From positions 1-47,784 of IMG/VR virus record IMGVR_UViG_3300036466_000534: DNA of 47,784 nucleotides; one strand, written 5' to 3'. Of the stretch, positions 13,570 through 21,728 are shown piece after piece (positions within the stretch are counted from its first letter, which is position 1; every line of letters starts with the position of its first letter). This stretch comes from a virus. The position numbers were made by a program, and so were the translations under genes. The notes below the pieces were generated by a model that saw nothing but the letters and a program-made list of their open reading frames with translations, ran no database searches and was not told the origin of the DNA.

Positions 13570-14682
13570 TCAACTTCTTTGTTCTCGAACGTCCTCTAAA
13601 TCTAGTTGATTAAGTATTTCATCCTCTAACTGGCCAATAACCGACATTGTCAGATTATGGCTGTCACAATGTTTTAATATTCCAAGATAACTTTGAACGC
13701 TGGCATTTATTTCATTGATCTCCACCTCCTCTTTATAATACTTTTTCTGAAGATATTTAAGCCGTCTTTTGAGTTTCCTTTTTGTACTTTTTCTCAATTT
13801 TCTATATGGTGGATAAGTGACATATCCGCAGAAATCTATTCCATTCCAGATATTATCAACAGTAGTTTTGTTGTTAAGTTCAAGTTTTAAATAATCAGCA
13901 AGAAATATTTCTATCTCCTGTCTGATTGTATGTAGTTCTTTCTTTGATTTTCCCAGGATAACAAAATCGTCCATATATCTGACGTAGTGTTTAGCCCGTA
14001 AATTATGTTTTATAAATTTATCCATGAAGTCGAGATAAACATTAGCAAATAATTGACTGGTTAAGTTACCAATCGGGATTCCAATTCCTTTGATTTTATC
14101 TCTTTCAAAGTAATGATCACCGAGATGTATTCCGAATTCACCATCATCTTTTTTAATGATCTTCCAGATCAGCTCTAAAGTATCTCTGCAGCTAATCTTT
14201 CTTTTGATGATTTCGAAAAGAGTTCTGTGATCTATCCTGTAAAAATATTTTGCAACATCAGCTTTGAGATAATAAGTTTCCCCTGGGCTTCTATCTAGTT
14301 TTCTCATCCAGTGCTGCAGCTGGTCCGCTGCATAATGAGTACCTTTACCAATCCGGCAGGCGCAGCTATGTTCATAAAAAGTTTTATCAAATATAGGATT
14401 TAAATTTCTATATACAGCCCACTGGACCACTCTATCCTCAAAAGGAAGTGCCATAACTAACCGCTGCTTAGGTTCATAGACATAGAACTGATGATATTCG
14501 CCAGGCAAATATTCTTTCCAGATGAGCTGATTTTGAATGTTAATTAAATTGCTTTCTAACTGATTAGTAAATTTAAGGACCTGGTTAGTATATCGTTTAG
14601 ATTTTCTAGCATTTTCATAAGAAATGTATAGGTTCTCAAAATCGTATATTTTTGGATATAGATTCTTAAATTTTTTTGGAAT
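13570..14682 (-). CDS. DGR reverse transcriptase (about 370 aa; start codon uncertain)
   Basis: Reverse transcriptase of a diversity-generating retroelement, which copies TR RNA into adenine-mutagenised cDNA. Visible motifs include the polymerase Asp in KADVAKYF, the DGR-type motif GIPIGNLTSQLFANVYLD and the active site YVRYMDDFVIL. The first ATG/GTG/TTG-type start in frame is TTG at 14508, but coding similarity clearly extends upstream: KFKNLYPKIYDFENLY and LIWKEYLPGEYHQF are standard N-terminal RT sequence. The frame is open to about 14700 without a canonical start. Options are ATT at 14682 behind GGTGAT, or a GTG at 14693/14690 joined by a -1 slip on A-AAA-AAT. Confidence 0.9.
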   Translation of the reverse strand: MPKKFKNLYPKIYDFENLYISYENARKSKRYTNQVLKFTNQLESNLINIQNQLIWKEYLPGEYHQFYVYEPKQRLVMALPFEDRVVQWAVYRNLNPIFDKTFYEHSCACRIGKGTHYAADQLQHWMRKLDRSPGETYYLKADVAKYFYRIDHRTLFEIIKRKISCRDTLELIWKIIKKDDGEFGIHLGDHYFERDKIKGIGIPIGNLTSQLFANVYLDFMDKFIKHNLRAKHYVRYMDDFVILGKSKKELHTIRQEIEIFLADYLKLELNNKTTVDNIWNGIDFCGYVTYPPYRKLRKSTKRKLKRRLKYLQKKYYKEEVEINEINASVQSYLGILKHCDSHNLTMSVIGQLEDEILNQLDLEDVREQRS

Positions 14683-14716
14683 ATTATCACCACTTTCTCT
14701 ATTTATGGGTGGAAAT

Positions 14717-14743
14717 TAAAAGCCCGCTCAAATGAGAACGGGC
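14717..14743 (-). terminator. Terminator-like hairpin between TR and RT
   Basis: Minus-strand stem GCCCG / CGGGC extended by CTCA / TGAG (2-base bulge), followed by TTTTAATTT. It could set the 3' end of the TR RNA or reduce readthrough into the RT gene. Confidence 0.5.
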
Positions 14744-14877
14744 AGTCGCTGACTGTGACAACTTTCTATTTTTCAATACTTGCTGCCTGGCTAGCAATCT
14801 AAATTTTTTGCTGGATTGACTTTAAAAAAGTATCTCAGCAGGGATTAAAAGCCTGTTCCTCATTTCTAGAAACACTG

Positions 14878-14901
14878 CAGTAGTGGCCGTAACCACTACT
14901 G
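14878..14901. other. Perfect 9-bp hairpin downstream of the template repeat
   Basis: CAGTAGTGG-CCGTAA-CCACTACTG lies 24 bases beyond the TR end, in the spacer that leads to the RT gene. In characterised DGRs the RNA 3' of TR is needed for cDNA priming, so this may be a structural part of the TR RNA. No comparable hairpin follows the VR. Confidence 0.6.
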
Positions 14902-14925
14902 TCTGAAAGATTTTTGCATGAAGAG

Positions 14926-15038
14926 CACAGACACCACGAGACCCGATATTCGAGTTCACGTTCCAAGGCTTGTTGTTCAGGTTCAACGCGCGAGCACCAC
15001 AGTGAACACCATCATTCCAATTGCCACCGGCGTGGAAA
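14926..15038 (-). repeat. DGR template repeat (TR, 113 bp)
   Basis: Matches the variable repeat 15452-15564 over 113 bp with eight substitutions, all at plus-strand T (coding-strand A): positions 14949, 14956, 14961, 14973, 14974, 14977, 15022 and 15033. The coding strand has 22 adenines, mostly in AAC/AAT codons, which mutate to many residues without stops. TR lies between avd and RT and is not translated. The last 23 bases on the RT-proximal side (an IMH-like end) are identical to VR. Confidence 0.95.
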
Positions 15039-15060
15039 AAACGCTCTTAACCCCAAATGT

Positions 15061-15357
15061 TTAATCGCATGACTTGATCCAACCTCCAAGCATGCGTCCT
15101 ATTTCATCAACTTTTTTAGATACATTTTCATATTTAGAATGGTTTAGATAATGTCTTTCATGAGCAAATCTGATCAGCATTCTTAGCTGCTCAAGTCGAA
15201 CATCTACCCGATGCAGAAACCTCACTTTGCTACCTCTGGTTTTATTAGCTTCAATAATGATTTTTGAAATATCTAATATAGAGTTCTTTATTTGAGTGCA
15301 AAGCACAAATTTTTCGTACTTCGGAAAGTTATCTACGATCGGGAAAAACCAAACCAT
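15061..15357 (-). CDS. avd: DGR accessory protein Avd (98 aa or slightly longer)
   Basis: Four-helix-bundle accessory variability determinant that binds the RT and TR RNA. The family signature is clear: FPKYEKFVLCTQIKNSILDI, LHRVDVRLEQLRMLIRFAHE and the C-terminal VDEIGRMLGGWIKS. The annotated ATG at 15357 lies inside the conserved N-terminus: the same frame upstream reads LTIHQKVYDLM, which belongs to the family, but holds no canonical start. A GTG at 15406 behind AAGGTG is one base out of frame. Either an unusual start is used or a one-base indel in the T5 run 15389-15393 is present. Confidence 0.88.
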   Translation of the reverse strand: MVWFFPIVDNFPKYEKFVLCTQIKNSILDISKIIIEANKTRGSKVRFLHRVDVRLEQLRMLIRFAHERHYLNHSKYENVSKKVDEIGRMLGGWIKSCD

Positions 15358-15440
15358 GAGATCATATACTTTTTGATGTATTGTTAGATTTTTGATAAAT
15401 ATTCACACCTTAATAAAAAGACAGATTATCAAAGTTCAAA

Positions 15441-16478
15441 TTACAGAGGATCACAGACACCACGAGACCCGATACTCGAGTACACGCTCCAAGGCTTGAG
15501 GTCCAGGTTCAACGCGCGAGCACCACAGTGAACACCATCATTCCAATAGCCACCGGCGCGGAAAGCTGAAAGACCATCTGCATTAGGTAAGTACATATCA
15601 CCAAGCTGGTCCCATCCGGACTCCATTGTTTCATTAAAATCAGTTGCTGGATCATACCATTGCCAGGTTGTAGAATCCTGTCTAATTGAAACCTCATCCA
15701 GCCATTCCCAGACATTACCGGCACAATCGACAATATTATAATTACTGATAGCATTGGTTACAGTACCAGTTGCAGTTCTACTGCTGTTGCTGGTAGCAGA
15801 CCAGGCATTGACATTGTCACCATCGTTACCCTGAGGACTGCCCTGAGCTAATGCTGTCCACTCTGACATTGATGCCATCCTCTTATCAACTTTGGCAAAC
15901 CTTTCAGCGAAACTGTACCAGCTTAAGCCTTCAGTTCCGGTTATAGGTGTCGCATTATATTTTGATTCAACACCACCGTTACCATCATCAGATGCCAGAT
16001 AAATATCTACCCAAAGGTTTCCTACCTTAGCCATCCCCTCAGGGGAACATTTAGGACGATTAACAAGGTCCCAAACTGAGTTAGGTACAATGCTTTCTGA
16101 TACATCAGAAGCTGTAGAACTGTTCCTTACCCGGCCATAATGAAAGCCACCAATCTTCCGAGTGTTATCAGCACTGGGCGTAACTCCAGAAGGAATTGTA
16201 TCTGGATAAGTAGAGTTAGCCGAAAGCACAAAGTCTGGCTCAATACCATCAGCTGGTTGACAGGCATAGATATAATAATCTGTACCCATCGCAAAACTAG
16301 AAAAACTGCCATCATTGTCTGAGGCAGTTAGTGCTGATGCTGATTCAATTTTTAAGTTCTGCCTATTAATTCTTAATGCCAGGGCCGGAATATCTACTCC
16401 CTGGACTCCGGTTGTCTTTTCTATGTTTCCTTCAGCGTTGTAAAAAGCAGGACTATCTACTCCTACTACACTTAGCAT
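15441..16478 (-). CDS. DGR target protein: tail tip adhesin with FGE-sulfatase/C-lectin fold (345 aa)
   Basis: Receptor-binding protein at the end of the tail module. Its C-terminal half has the formylglycine-generating-enzyme-type lectin signature (MASMSEWTALAQG, DCAGNVWEWLDE, FRAGGYW) seen in Mtd-like DGR targets. The last 39 residues are encoded by the variable repeat. Relative to TR the diversified residues are Arg307 (His), Tyr311, Asp326, Leu327, Ser331, Tyr333 and Ser335 (all Asn in TR). The frame keeps an intact stop beyond the VR. A GAGGTGA site precedes the ATG, which overlaps the upstream gene by 7 bases. Confidence 0.93.
   Translation of the reverse strand: MLSVVGVDSPAFYNAEGNIEKTTGVQGVDIPALALRINRQNLKIESASALTASDNDGSFSSFAMGTDYYIYACQPADGIEPDFVLSANSTYPDTIPSGVTPSADNTRKIGGFHYGRVRNSSTASDVSESIVPNSVWDLVNRPKCSPEGMAKVGNLWVDIYLASDDGNGGVESKYNATPITGTEGLSWYSFAERFAKVDKRMASMSEWTALAQGSPQGNDGDNVNAWSATSNSSRTATGTVTNAISNYNIVDCAGNVWEWLDEVSIRQDSTTWQWYDPATDFNETMESGWDQLGDMYLPNADGLSAFRAGGYWNDGVHCGARALNLDLKPWSVYSSIGSRGVCDPL
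15452..15564 (-). repeat. DGR variable repeat (VR, 113 bp)
   Basis: C-terminal coding segment of the target gene, colinear with TR at 14926-15038 (constant offset 526). Changes relative to TR on the plus strand are T to C at 15475, 15487, 15503 and 15559, T to A at 15482, 15499 and 15548, and T to G at 15500. No non-adenine position differs, which is the signature of retrohoming by the adjacent RT. Confidence 0.95.
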
Positions 16479-16789
16479 AAGTCAATCACCTCTTGAACTT
16501 CAGATTCTGTAAATCCTAACTCTTTGAGCTTTGAGTCAGGGTTATCTACTAATTTATACTGAACAATTTTAACCGTCTCGGTTTCCTGATCATCTTCTTT
16601 CATTATTTTATAATCAGGGAGCGGGCCAGTCCTTTCATCCTCAGTTGCCAGTTCTTTATCAAATACATAATGCTGATCAGTTTCTAACAATGCCTGATAA
16701 GCTTCTTTTACTTTTTGAGTGTAGCCGAAATCATCGACGATATTTTCATAATCTTTTTTTGTCTTTAATTTTTTAGGAAATTCTTTCAT
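16472..16789 (-). CDS. Tail-region hypothetical protein (105 aa)
   Basis: Starts MKEFPKKLKTKKDYENI. It is acidic and largely helical, and lies between the tail-collar gene and the DGR target. Position resembles that of small tail-fibre assembly chaperones or fibre subunits, but no family signature is visible. It ends 7 bases inside the target gene, so expression is coupled. Confidence 0.6.
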   Translation of the reverse strand: MKEFPKKLKTKKDYENIVDDFGYTQKVKEAYQALLETDQHYVFDKELATEDERTGPLPDYKIMKEDDQETETVKIVQYKLVDNPDSKLKELGFTESEVQEVIDLC

Positions 16790-17350
16790 TTATAATACCT
16801 CCTCTAAAACAAGTGATCCGTCAATAACTACTAATTTATATTGATGATCAGCAGTCTCTAGATCTAATTTGTCATTAATATCTTTTACAGTAACATAAGT
16901 TAAACTTTCGTCTATTTGAGCGGTAACATTTTCTGCATTACCTACAATAGTTACCAGATCAAGAGTAGATTCTACAATATCTGATCCAGTTCCAGCCGGC
17001 AAAAAGTCAGCATACTGCCCGGCGTTTGCTACGCAATATAAAATTTCGCCTTTGTCTGGATCGTTAGCGAAAAGACCAATCTCTCTGATATAAAAACCAG
17101 TGGCTAAACCTTGATTAGAAACAGTAGCTCTGGCTCTAGCATTACCGCTGCCGTCTACAAATAAATCGGTAAGGTTAAGAGACTCCTTTTCATTTATCAA
17201 AGAACTTAAATCAATTAAATTTGTACCATCCGGCAGTTCTCCATCTCCAACTGCTGCTCTAGTAAAATTTAGAGTAGTACCAGTCTGAGCTTTTGACTGC
17301 AGCTCTAAACCATCTTGAGTAATCGTTAAACTATTAAACTGGGCCATCAT
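16790..17350 (-). CDS. Tail collar/fibre N-terminal protein (186 aa)
   Basis: Residues 1-150 match the DUF3751 tail-collar fibre domain of P2-type phages: FTRAAVGDGELPDGT, LTDLFVDGSGNARARATVSNQGL, GFYIREIGLFANDPDKGEILY. This domain fixes fibres to the baseplate through gpI/gpJ. Here it is short and lacks a long fibre body, so the DGR target two genes on probably supplies the receptor-binding part. Starts MMAQFNSLT, one base after gpI start-stop spacing. Confidence 0.8.
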   Translation of the reverse strand: MMAQFNSLTITQDGLELQSKAQTGTTLNFTRAAVGDGELPDGTNLIDLSSLINEKESLNLTDLFVDGSGNARARATVSNQGLATGFYIREIGLFANDPDKGEILYCVANAGQYADFLPAGTGSDIVESTLDLVTIVGNAENVTAQIDESLTYVTVKDINDKLDLETADHQYKLVVIDGSLVLEEVL

Positions 17351-18091
17351 TTACACCTCCGTGTATAATTTCAAATAAGTACTTTGTCTGTTTGCAACTC
17401 CAACTTTTAATGCGCCCGAACTTTCTATAACCTCGGGCAAAGGTATTTGTTTTAAAATCAATTCCTTAGATTGTCTATTAACTGCGGCAACATAAAGATT
17501 ATTAACTGGATCATAAACATCTTGGACCGGAATCTGTTTTAAAGTGACATTTTGATTAGTATGCATAAAAGATGCAAAATATAAATTAGCAATGTTTTCG
17601 CGCTTAATGTTAACTGATTCTAACCAGGACCGTTTATTTTTTGCTGAGTTAATAGCTTTCAGTAGTTTTCTTAAGACTTCTTGATCAGTTATTCTATCCT
17701 CAACTTGGATTCTGAAATAATAAGGGTCTCCATCATATTCAAACCATTCTTCCACAATAGCGTTGTCAAATGCATCACTGACAATTTGTTCGACCGCAAA
17801 AGGAGTTCCCTTTGTATAATGCAAAATATAAGCTTTTTTTGCTATTTTTCTTTTTTTCTCAATTGGTAAACTGAGTTCATAATAATCAGCATGAGCTGAC
17901 AGCGCTAAATGATCGACAACTTTTTCTTCTGCATTGTCAATATCTCCAACAGTTAAAACTTTATTTATTTTGCTTACTGTTTTTTGATGTTCAGCGTCTA
18001 TGCTTTCGCTTGCTGCTATAATATCCGGATCTTCTCTTAAATTCGGAGGTAAGATTTCAATAAGTTTAACTTCATCTATTTTATTATTCAT
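17351..18091 (-). CDS. I: Tail protein I, P2 gpI-like (246 aa)
   Basis: Baseplate wedge protein. The segment LSAHADYYELSLPIEKKRKIAKKAYILHYTKGTPFAVEQIV is the gpI family core, and gene order J-I-fibre is as in P2. The C-terminal 80 residues add an extra domain with a repeated motif (NVTLKQIPVQDV, LILKQIPLPEV). Overlaps gpJ by 8 bases. Confidence 0.85.
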   Translation of the reverse strand: MNNKIDEVKLIEILPPNLREDPDIIAASESIDAEHQKTVSKINKVLTVGDIDNAEEKVVDHLALSAHADYYELSLPIEKKRKIAKKAYILHYTKGTPFAVEQIVSDAFDNAIVEEWFEYDGDPYYFRIQVEDRITDQEVLRKLLKAINSAKNKRSWLESVNIKRENIANLYFASFMHTNQNVTLKQIPVQDVYDPVNNLYVAAVNRQSKELILKQIPLPEVIESSGALKVGVANRQSTYLKLYTEV

Positions 18092-19232
18092 CTTCTAAAC
18101 CTCCATAATTAATAGTTATATTGGCTGCAGCTGCCACCTCTGTTTTCTGAACTTGAGTAAATACTGGTGCTGCAACAACAGACCTTTTAGCTCCAGCTTC
18201 TTTTATTCTACTTTTAAGTTCATCCGGGTTTATATCCCGGCCAATTTTTGTTTTTTGCCATTTTTGATAATCAGATATAGCTTGATCAACTGCATCTTGT
18301 ATATTCTGAGCAATATCTTCATCATTTGAAGATATGTAATAAGTCAAATCTATATCATACATAACTTGGACCGGAGCTCCTACCTGTACATTATCCGTAA
18401 GTGGCCTTCGTTTTTTGAAATCCAAATATTCTTCTAAAGAATCTATTATTGCCTGGTCAGGTAATTCTCCATTTTCTAAAATAAATCTAATATCCACAAC
18501 TCCTGGCGATGGAGAAGTTGGCACAACATCAATAATGCTCTGACTAAACTCTTTGACAAAAAAGATATATGCTCCCTCCGGGCCAGCAACTGAAAACGAC
18601 TCTGGCTTCAAATATGTTTTTCTGGTCAGACTTTCATCGCTTTCTTCCTCAGCTCCATTCTGACTTGTATCTATATTTGTTATTGATTCAGTATAAGGTA
18701 TTGGATCAACAAGAGTATCTATCTGTCCAGCTGTGAAACCATTGCCAATTGTTCCTGCTTCAGTACAAGTAACTTGAAATTCATAGGTTGTTGACCCGGC
18801 CGGCACTTCTTGATATTCAGTAGTTTCAAAAAATATATTATTACCAGGAGTAACTCTGGTTCCGGCTTTTATAGGAACTGCATTATCTTGTGCTGCAGAA
18901 AGAGTAATTTCCATAGTTGTTATCGCTTTTTGCGGTCCGTCTTTATCGACACTTAACAATGCAGCTAAATGTTCTAACTTTTCGCCTGTGGAATAATAAA
19001 GCAAATTCTGTTTTGCGACTTTATCTATTAACAAATTAGTTTGGTATTGTTTCAAAACTTGAGAATAAATCCAAATTCGAACAGGATCACCTGGGGCAAG
19101 GGTTTTCTTTTTCCCAGTTTGATCATAAAAAGCTTTTTCATAACTTTCTATAGCATCGGCCAGCATAGTTTCTACATCTGTTTCTACAAAATTTATTTCC
19201 GGCAAGTGTTGCAATTCTTGAATTTTAGCCAC
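18084..19232 (-). CDS. J: Baseplate J-like protein (382 aa)
   Basis: Baseplate wedge protein of contractile tails. Family landmarks are the N-terminal LLYYSTGEKLEHLAALLSV, the beta-rich middle (IKAGTRVTPGNNIFFETTE; GTIGNGFTAGQIDTLVDPI) and ESDESLTRKTYLKPESFSVAGPEGAY. Overlaps the gpW-like gene by 8 bases. Confidence 0.9.
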   Translation of the reverse strand: MAKIQELQHLPEINFVETDVETMLADAIESYEKAFYDQTGKKKTLAPGDPVRIWIYSQVLKQYQTNLLIDKVAKQNLLYYSTGEKLEHLAALLSVDKDGPQKAITTMEITLSAAQDNAVPIKAGTRVTPGNNIFFETTEYQEVPAGSTTYEFQVTCTEAGTIGNGFTAGQIDTLVDPIPYTESITNIDTSQNGAEEESDESLTRKTYLKPESFSVAGPEGAYIFFVKEFSQSIIDVVPTSPSPGVVDIRFILENGELPDQAIIDSLEEYLDFKKRRPLTDNVQVGAPVQVMYDIDLTYYISSNDEDIAQNIQDAVDQAISDYQKWQKTKIGRDINPDELKSRIKEAGAKRSVVAAPVFTQVQKTEVAAAANITINYGGLEDE

Positions 19233-19536
19233 TTTCTAACACCACCTTAGGTATTAACACTCCATCTTGATCCGGTTCTTCAAATAATACTTCAGTAACT
19301 TTTACTCTGGGTTCATATTTTCTTACCTGTTTAACATACTCTGCAGTCAAAAGCCCTTTGGCCCGGGCCATCGGTTGGTCAAGAATAGACCAGTCGATTC
19401 CGAATTCTCTATCAAAAGCAACTGTTCCTTTTGGAGTGGTAAGTATAGTTTTTACATTTCTTATAACTTCCTGATATTCTTCAAGATCATCATTTAAATT
19501 TAAATTAATTTTGGTTGTATCAATCATTTGCATCAC
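19225..19536 (-). CDS. W: Baseplate protein W, gp25/lysozyme-like (103 aa)
   Basis: Shows the gpW/gp25 pattern: VIRNVKTILTTPKGTVAFDREFGID near the start and EPRVKVTEVLFEEP near the end, with the normal length of about 100 residues. Forms the baseplate wedge with J and I. Start overlaps the GpU-like gene by 4 bases. Confidence 0.85.
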   Translation of the reverse strand: MMQMIDTTKINLNLNDDLEEYQEVIRNVKTILTTPKGTVAFDREFGIDWSILDQPMARAKGLLTAEYVKQVRKYEPRVKVTEVLFEEPDQDGVLIPKVVLESG

Positions 19537-19931
19537 ATCTCCGAAATGTATTCTTCAAGAGAGACATCTATTTTTGCTGAAAATAATTCTCCCTGGTTAA
19601 ATACAGTATTCCAGGCTGAACTTATGCTTTGGCACACCCAGAGATCGTCCCCAACTATCTTGCTGCCTATAACAAGCGAATATGCTTCTCCTTGATTTAC
19701 AATGCTGGCCCACTTTTCTATCTCATCTCGGGGTTTAACGCCGTGGTTTCCATTGAGGTTAATTGTAAAGCTAATCGTTTCAAGATCGGGATTGCTAAAT
19801 TCACTTCTAGGTTTTTGGCCAATAATCTGATGTTTTTCATAACTGGCAGAAGCTGTATGAGATAAGTCATTAAAATTCAAAATCCGACTATCTGATGTTT
19901 CGAAGATAACCGGACCAAAATATCCAATCAT
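19533..19931 (-). CDS. U: Tail protein U, P2 gpU-like (132 aa)
   Basis: The pattern GPVIFETSDSRILNFNDL, then EKHQIIGQKPRSEF and PDLETISFTINLN, matches phage P2 GpU family proteins, needed for tail completion. Length is typical. In P2 itself U lies near D and X; here it lies between V and W. Confidence 0.75.
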   Translation of the reverse strand: MIGYFGPVIFETSDSRILNFNDLSHTASASYEKHQIIGQKPRSEFSNPDLETISFTINLNGNHGVKPRDEIEKWASIVNQGEAYSLVIGSKIVGDDLWVCQSISSAWNTVFNQGELFSAKIDVSLEEYISEM

Positions 19932-19946
19932 ATAATCACCTTATTT

Positions 19947-20501
19947 CTAATGAGTATGGTGGTTAGTGTTGCCTGCTGTATCAATAATTGATCCTCCTGA
20001 GGTTATATCTCCACCTGCAGAAATAGTGCCACTAACATTAAGATTTTGATTAATAGTTAAGTTTTTAGTTATAGTTGTTTCTCCATCAAGAGTAATTGTA
20101 GGAGCTTTAAAAACAATCGATGTTGCTGCATTAAGCACAATATTATCAGCGTCTATGGTTAAAGTTTTTGAGTTTTTATCGTACTGGTAAAAGGCTTCGT
20201 CATAGATGTTTTTATAATAGTACTGTGGCCCGGGCTGCTTTGGCATATTTTTGAGACTATAAGGCTGGCCCAGACAAAAACCTTTTGAAATTCCATTAGG
20301 TAAGAAAACACATAAAACAGTATCCCCTACCTCTGGCATATTATATTCAAAAGAAAGATAAGGAAGAAGATCTGTAACAATATTATCTTTATCTGGAAAG
20401 GTCACTTTCACAGCTCCGCGTTCATAATCGATACTTGAAACATTACCAACTCTGATCATATTTTTTAATATCTGAACAATTTTATCTTTAATCCAGCTCA
20501 T
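19947..20501 (-). CDS. V: Baseplate spike, P2 gpV-like (184 aa)
   Basis: Membrane-piercing spike at the tail tip. An N-terminal OB-fold (RVGNVSSIDYERGAVKVTFPD...MPEVGDTVLCVFLPNG) is followed by a triple beta-helix repeat region (TLTIDADNIVLNAATSIVFKAP...). It ends in NTNHHTH: the HxH motif coordinates iron in the P2-type spike apex. It starts immediately after the gpD-like gene. Confidence 0.88.
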   Translation of the reverse strand: MSWIKDKIVQILKNMIRVGNVSSIDYERGAVKVTFPDKDNIVTDLLPYLSFEYNMPEVGDTVLCVFLPNGISKGFCLGQPYSLKNMPKQPGPQYYYKNIYDEAFYQYDKNSKTLTIDADNIVLNAATSIVFKAPTITLDGETTITKNLTINQNLNVSGTISAGGDITSGGSIIDTAGNTNHHTH

Positions 20502-21508
20502 TAATAACCCTCCAGAACTTTATGCATTTCAAGGCCCATTTTATAAGGTTTTACATTATGAATTATTTTATCAATATAATACTTGCCAGAATAAATTCCT
20601 AAGCCAGTGATTTCTATAGTGCTGCCGGCAACTAAAAAAGTTCCTCCACTTAATTTACCTTTCAAATTTATTTCGCTTTTATTTTTCTTTCTTAAAGCCC
20701 CTTTCGCTTTTGCTTCTGCTTCAGAAAGAGAAAATACTAAATCATTAATCTCTAATATTTTTTTACCTGGTTCCCCTGGTATTATAAAAGTATAATCTTT
20801 GTGTTCTTCGGTTTCTGGATCAAAGTAACTTAAATGAGCTCCATCATATCCGCTGTCAGTAAGATTAGGATCGAGGTCCCAGTCTTCTAATTCTGATTCG
20901 TCAATAGTAGTTACCGGCTCCTTGCTCTCATAATCTTTTTCGTTATAAAGTACAATTTTTTCTTTATAAATTTTCATTACTACACCGTACCTGGTGCAGA
21001 GATCATTAAGAAAAGTTTTGTCACTAACTTCACTTTGTTCAACAAATTTTATATCGGGATTTAAACTGGAATCAAAAACTAGATTTAAATTGTTCTCATT
21101 AGCAATTTTTTGTGCTATTTTCTCTAAAGTGGCTTTATTCCAAGTTCTGCTTTTTTTAGTAGTTGTAAAGTCTGTATCATTAGGAAGTGCTGCAGCATTT
21201 AAACTTAATTCAACTGGTCGCCCTCTGTACCGTGGCCGATCAACAATAAATTTCCCGCAGCTAAAAACTCTTGTATCTCCCTCTTTGTTCCAATCTTCTA
21301 CTTTTATTGATGCTTCAATTACATCGCCTGTTTGAGGAGCCCAGTTCGATAGCCATTTTTTTGTTATATCATGTACTTTAAGTTGTATAGTATCTGACGA
21401 TCCCGAAGCAACATCGGTAAAAGAAAATGATTTAATTTCCTTTTCTAAGTTTTTAGTTATATTTGTTCCCTGGTAATAAATTATAGGATTAGCTCTTCTG
21501 GTTTTCAT
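20501..21508 (-). CDS. D: Baseplate hub, gpD-like (335 aa)
   Basis: Hub protein of the gpD/gp27 family, holding the spike to the tube. Typical are IQLKVHDITKKWLSNWAPQTGDVIEASI, RPRYRGRPVELSLNAAALP and SDKTFLNDLCTRYGVVMKIYKEKIVLYN, and the C-terminal EINLKGKLSGGTFLVAGSTI. It overlaps the gpV start by one base. Confidence 0.85.
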   Translation of the reverse strand: MKTRRANPIIYYQGTNITKNLEKEIKSFSFTDVASGSSDTIQLKVHDITKKWLSNWAPQTGDVIEASIKVEDWNKEGDTRVFSCGKFIVDRPRYRGRPVELSLNAAALPNDTDFTTTKKSRTWNKATLEKIAQKIANENNLNLVFDSSLNPDIKFVEQSEVSDKTFLNDLCTRYGVVMKIYKEKIVLYNEKDYESKEPVTTIDESELEDWDLDPNLTDSGYDGAHLSYFDPETEEHKDYTFIIPGEPGKKILEINDLVFSLSEAEAKAKGALRKKNKSEINLKGKLSGGTFLVAGSTIEITGLGIYSGKYYIDKIIHNVKPYKMGLEMHKVLEGY

Positions 21509-21511
21509 TTA

Positions 21512-21724
21512 TTAATCCCTCCATGGAGGTGCTTGTTTCCCAGAAGAACTTTCTTCATCTATTTCCGGCAACTCCAGTTCAATGCCGGCTGGGAAAATAA
21601 CAAATTCTATATATTCTTTATTCGCCTGCATTAATTCTTTTGCATATTTTTCTTTTCCTAAATTTTCTTTTGCGATAATATCAAATGTATCACCGGATTT
21701 TGTAGTATACCTCACAACAACCAC
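21512..21724 (-). CDS. X: Tail protein X, LysM-like (70 aa)
   Basis: The LysM-type motif TTKSGDTFDIIAKENLGKEKYAKELMQAN is followed by FPAGIELELPE, the P2 gpX signature. Probably connects tube and hub. Next to gpD and tape measure as in P2-like phages. Confidence 0.85.
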   Translation of the reverse strand: MVVVRYTTKSGDTFDIIAKENLGKEKYAKELMQANKEYIEFVIFPAGIELELPEIDEESSSGKQAPPWRD

Positions 21725-21728
21725 CTCT

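Noticed and set aside
13570-14508. RT gene beginning at the TTG at 14508
   Set aside because: The same frame upstream to about 14680 encodes unmistakable DGR RT N-terminal sequence, so 14508 is internal.
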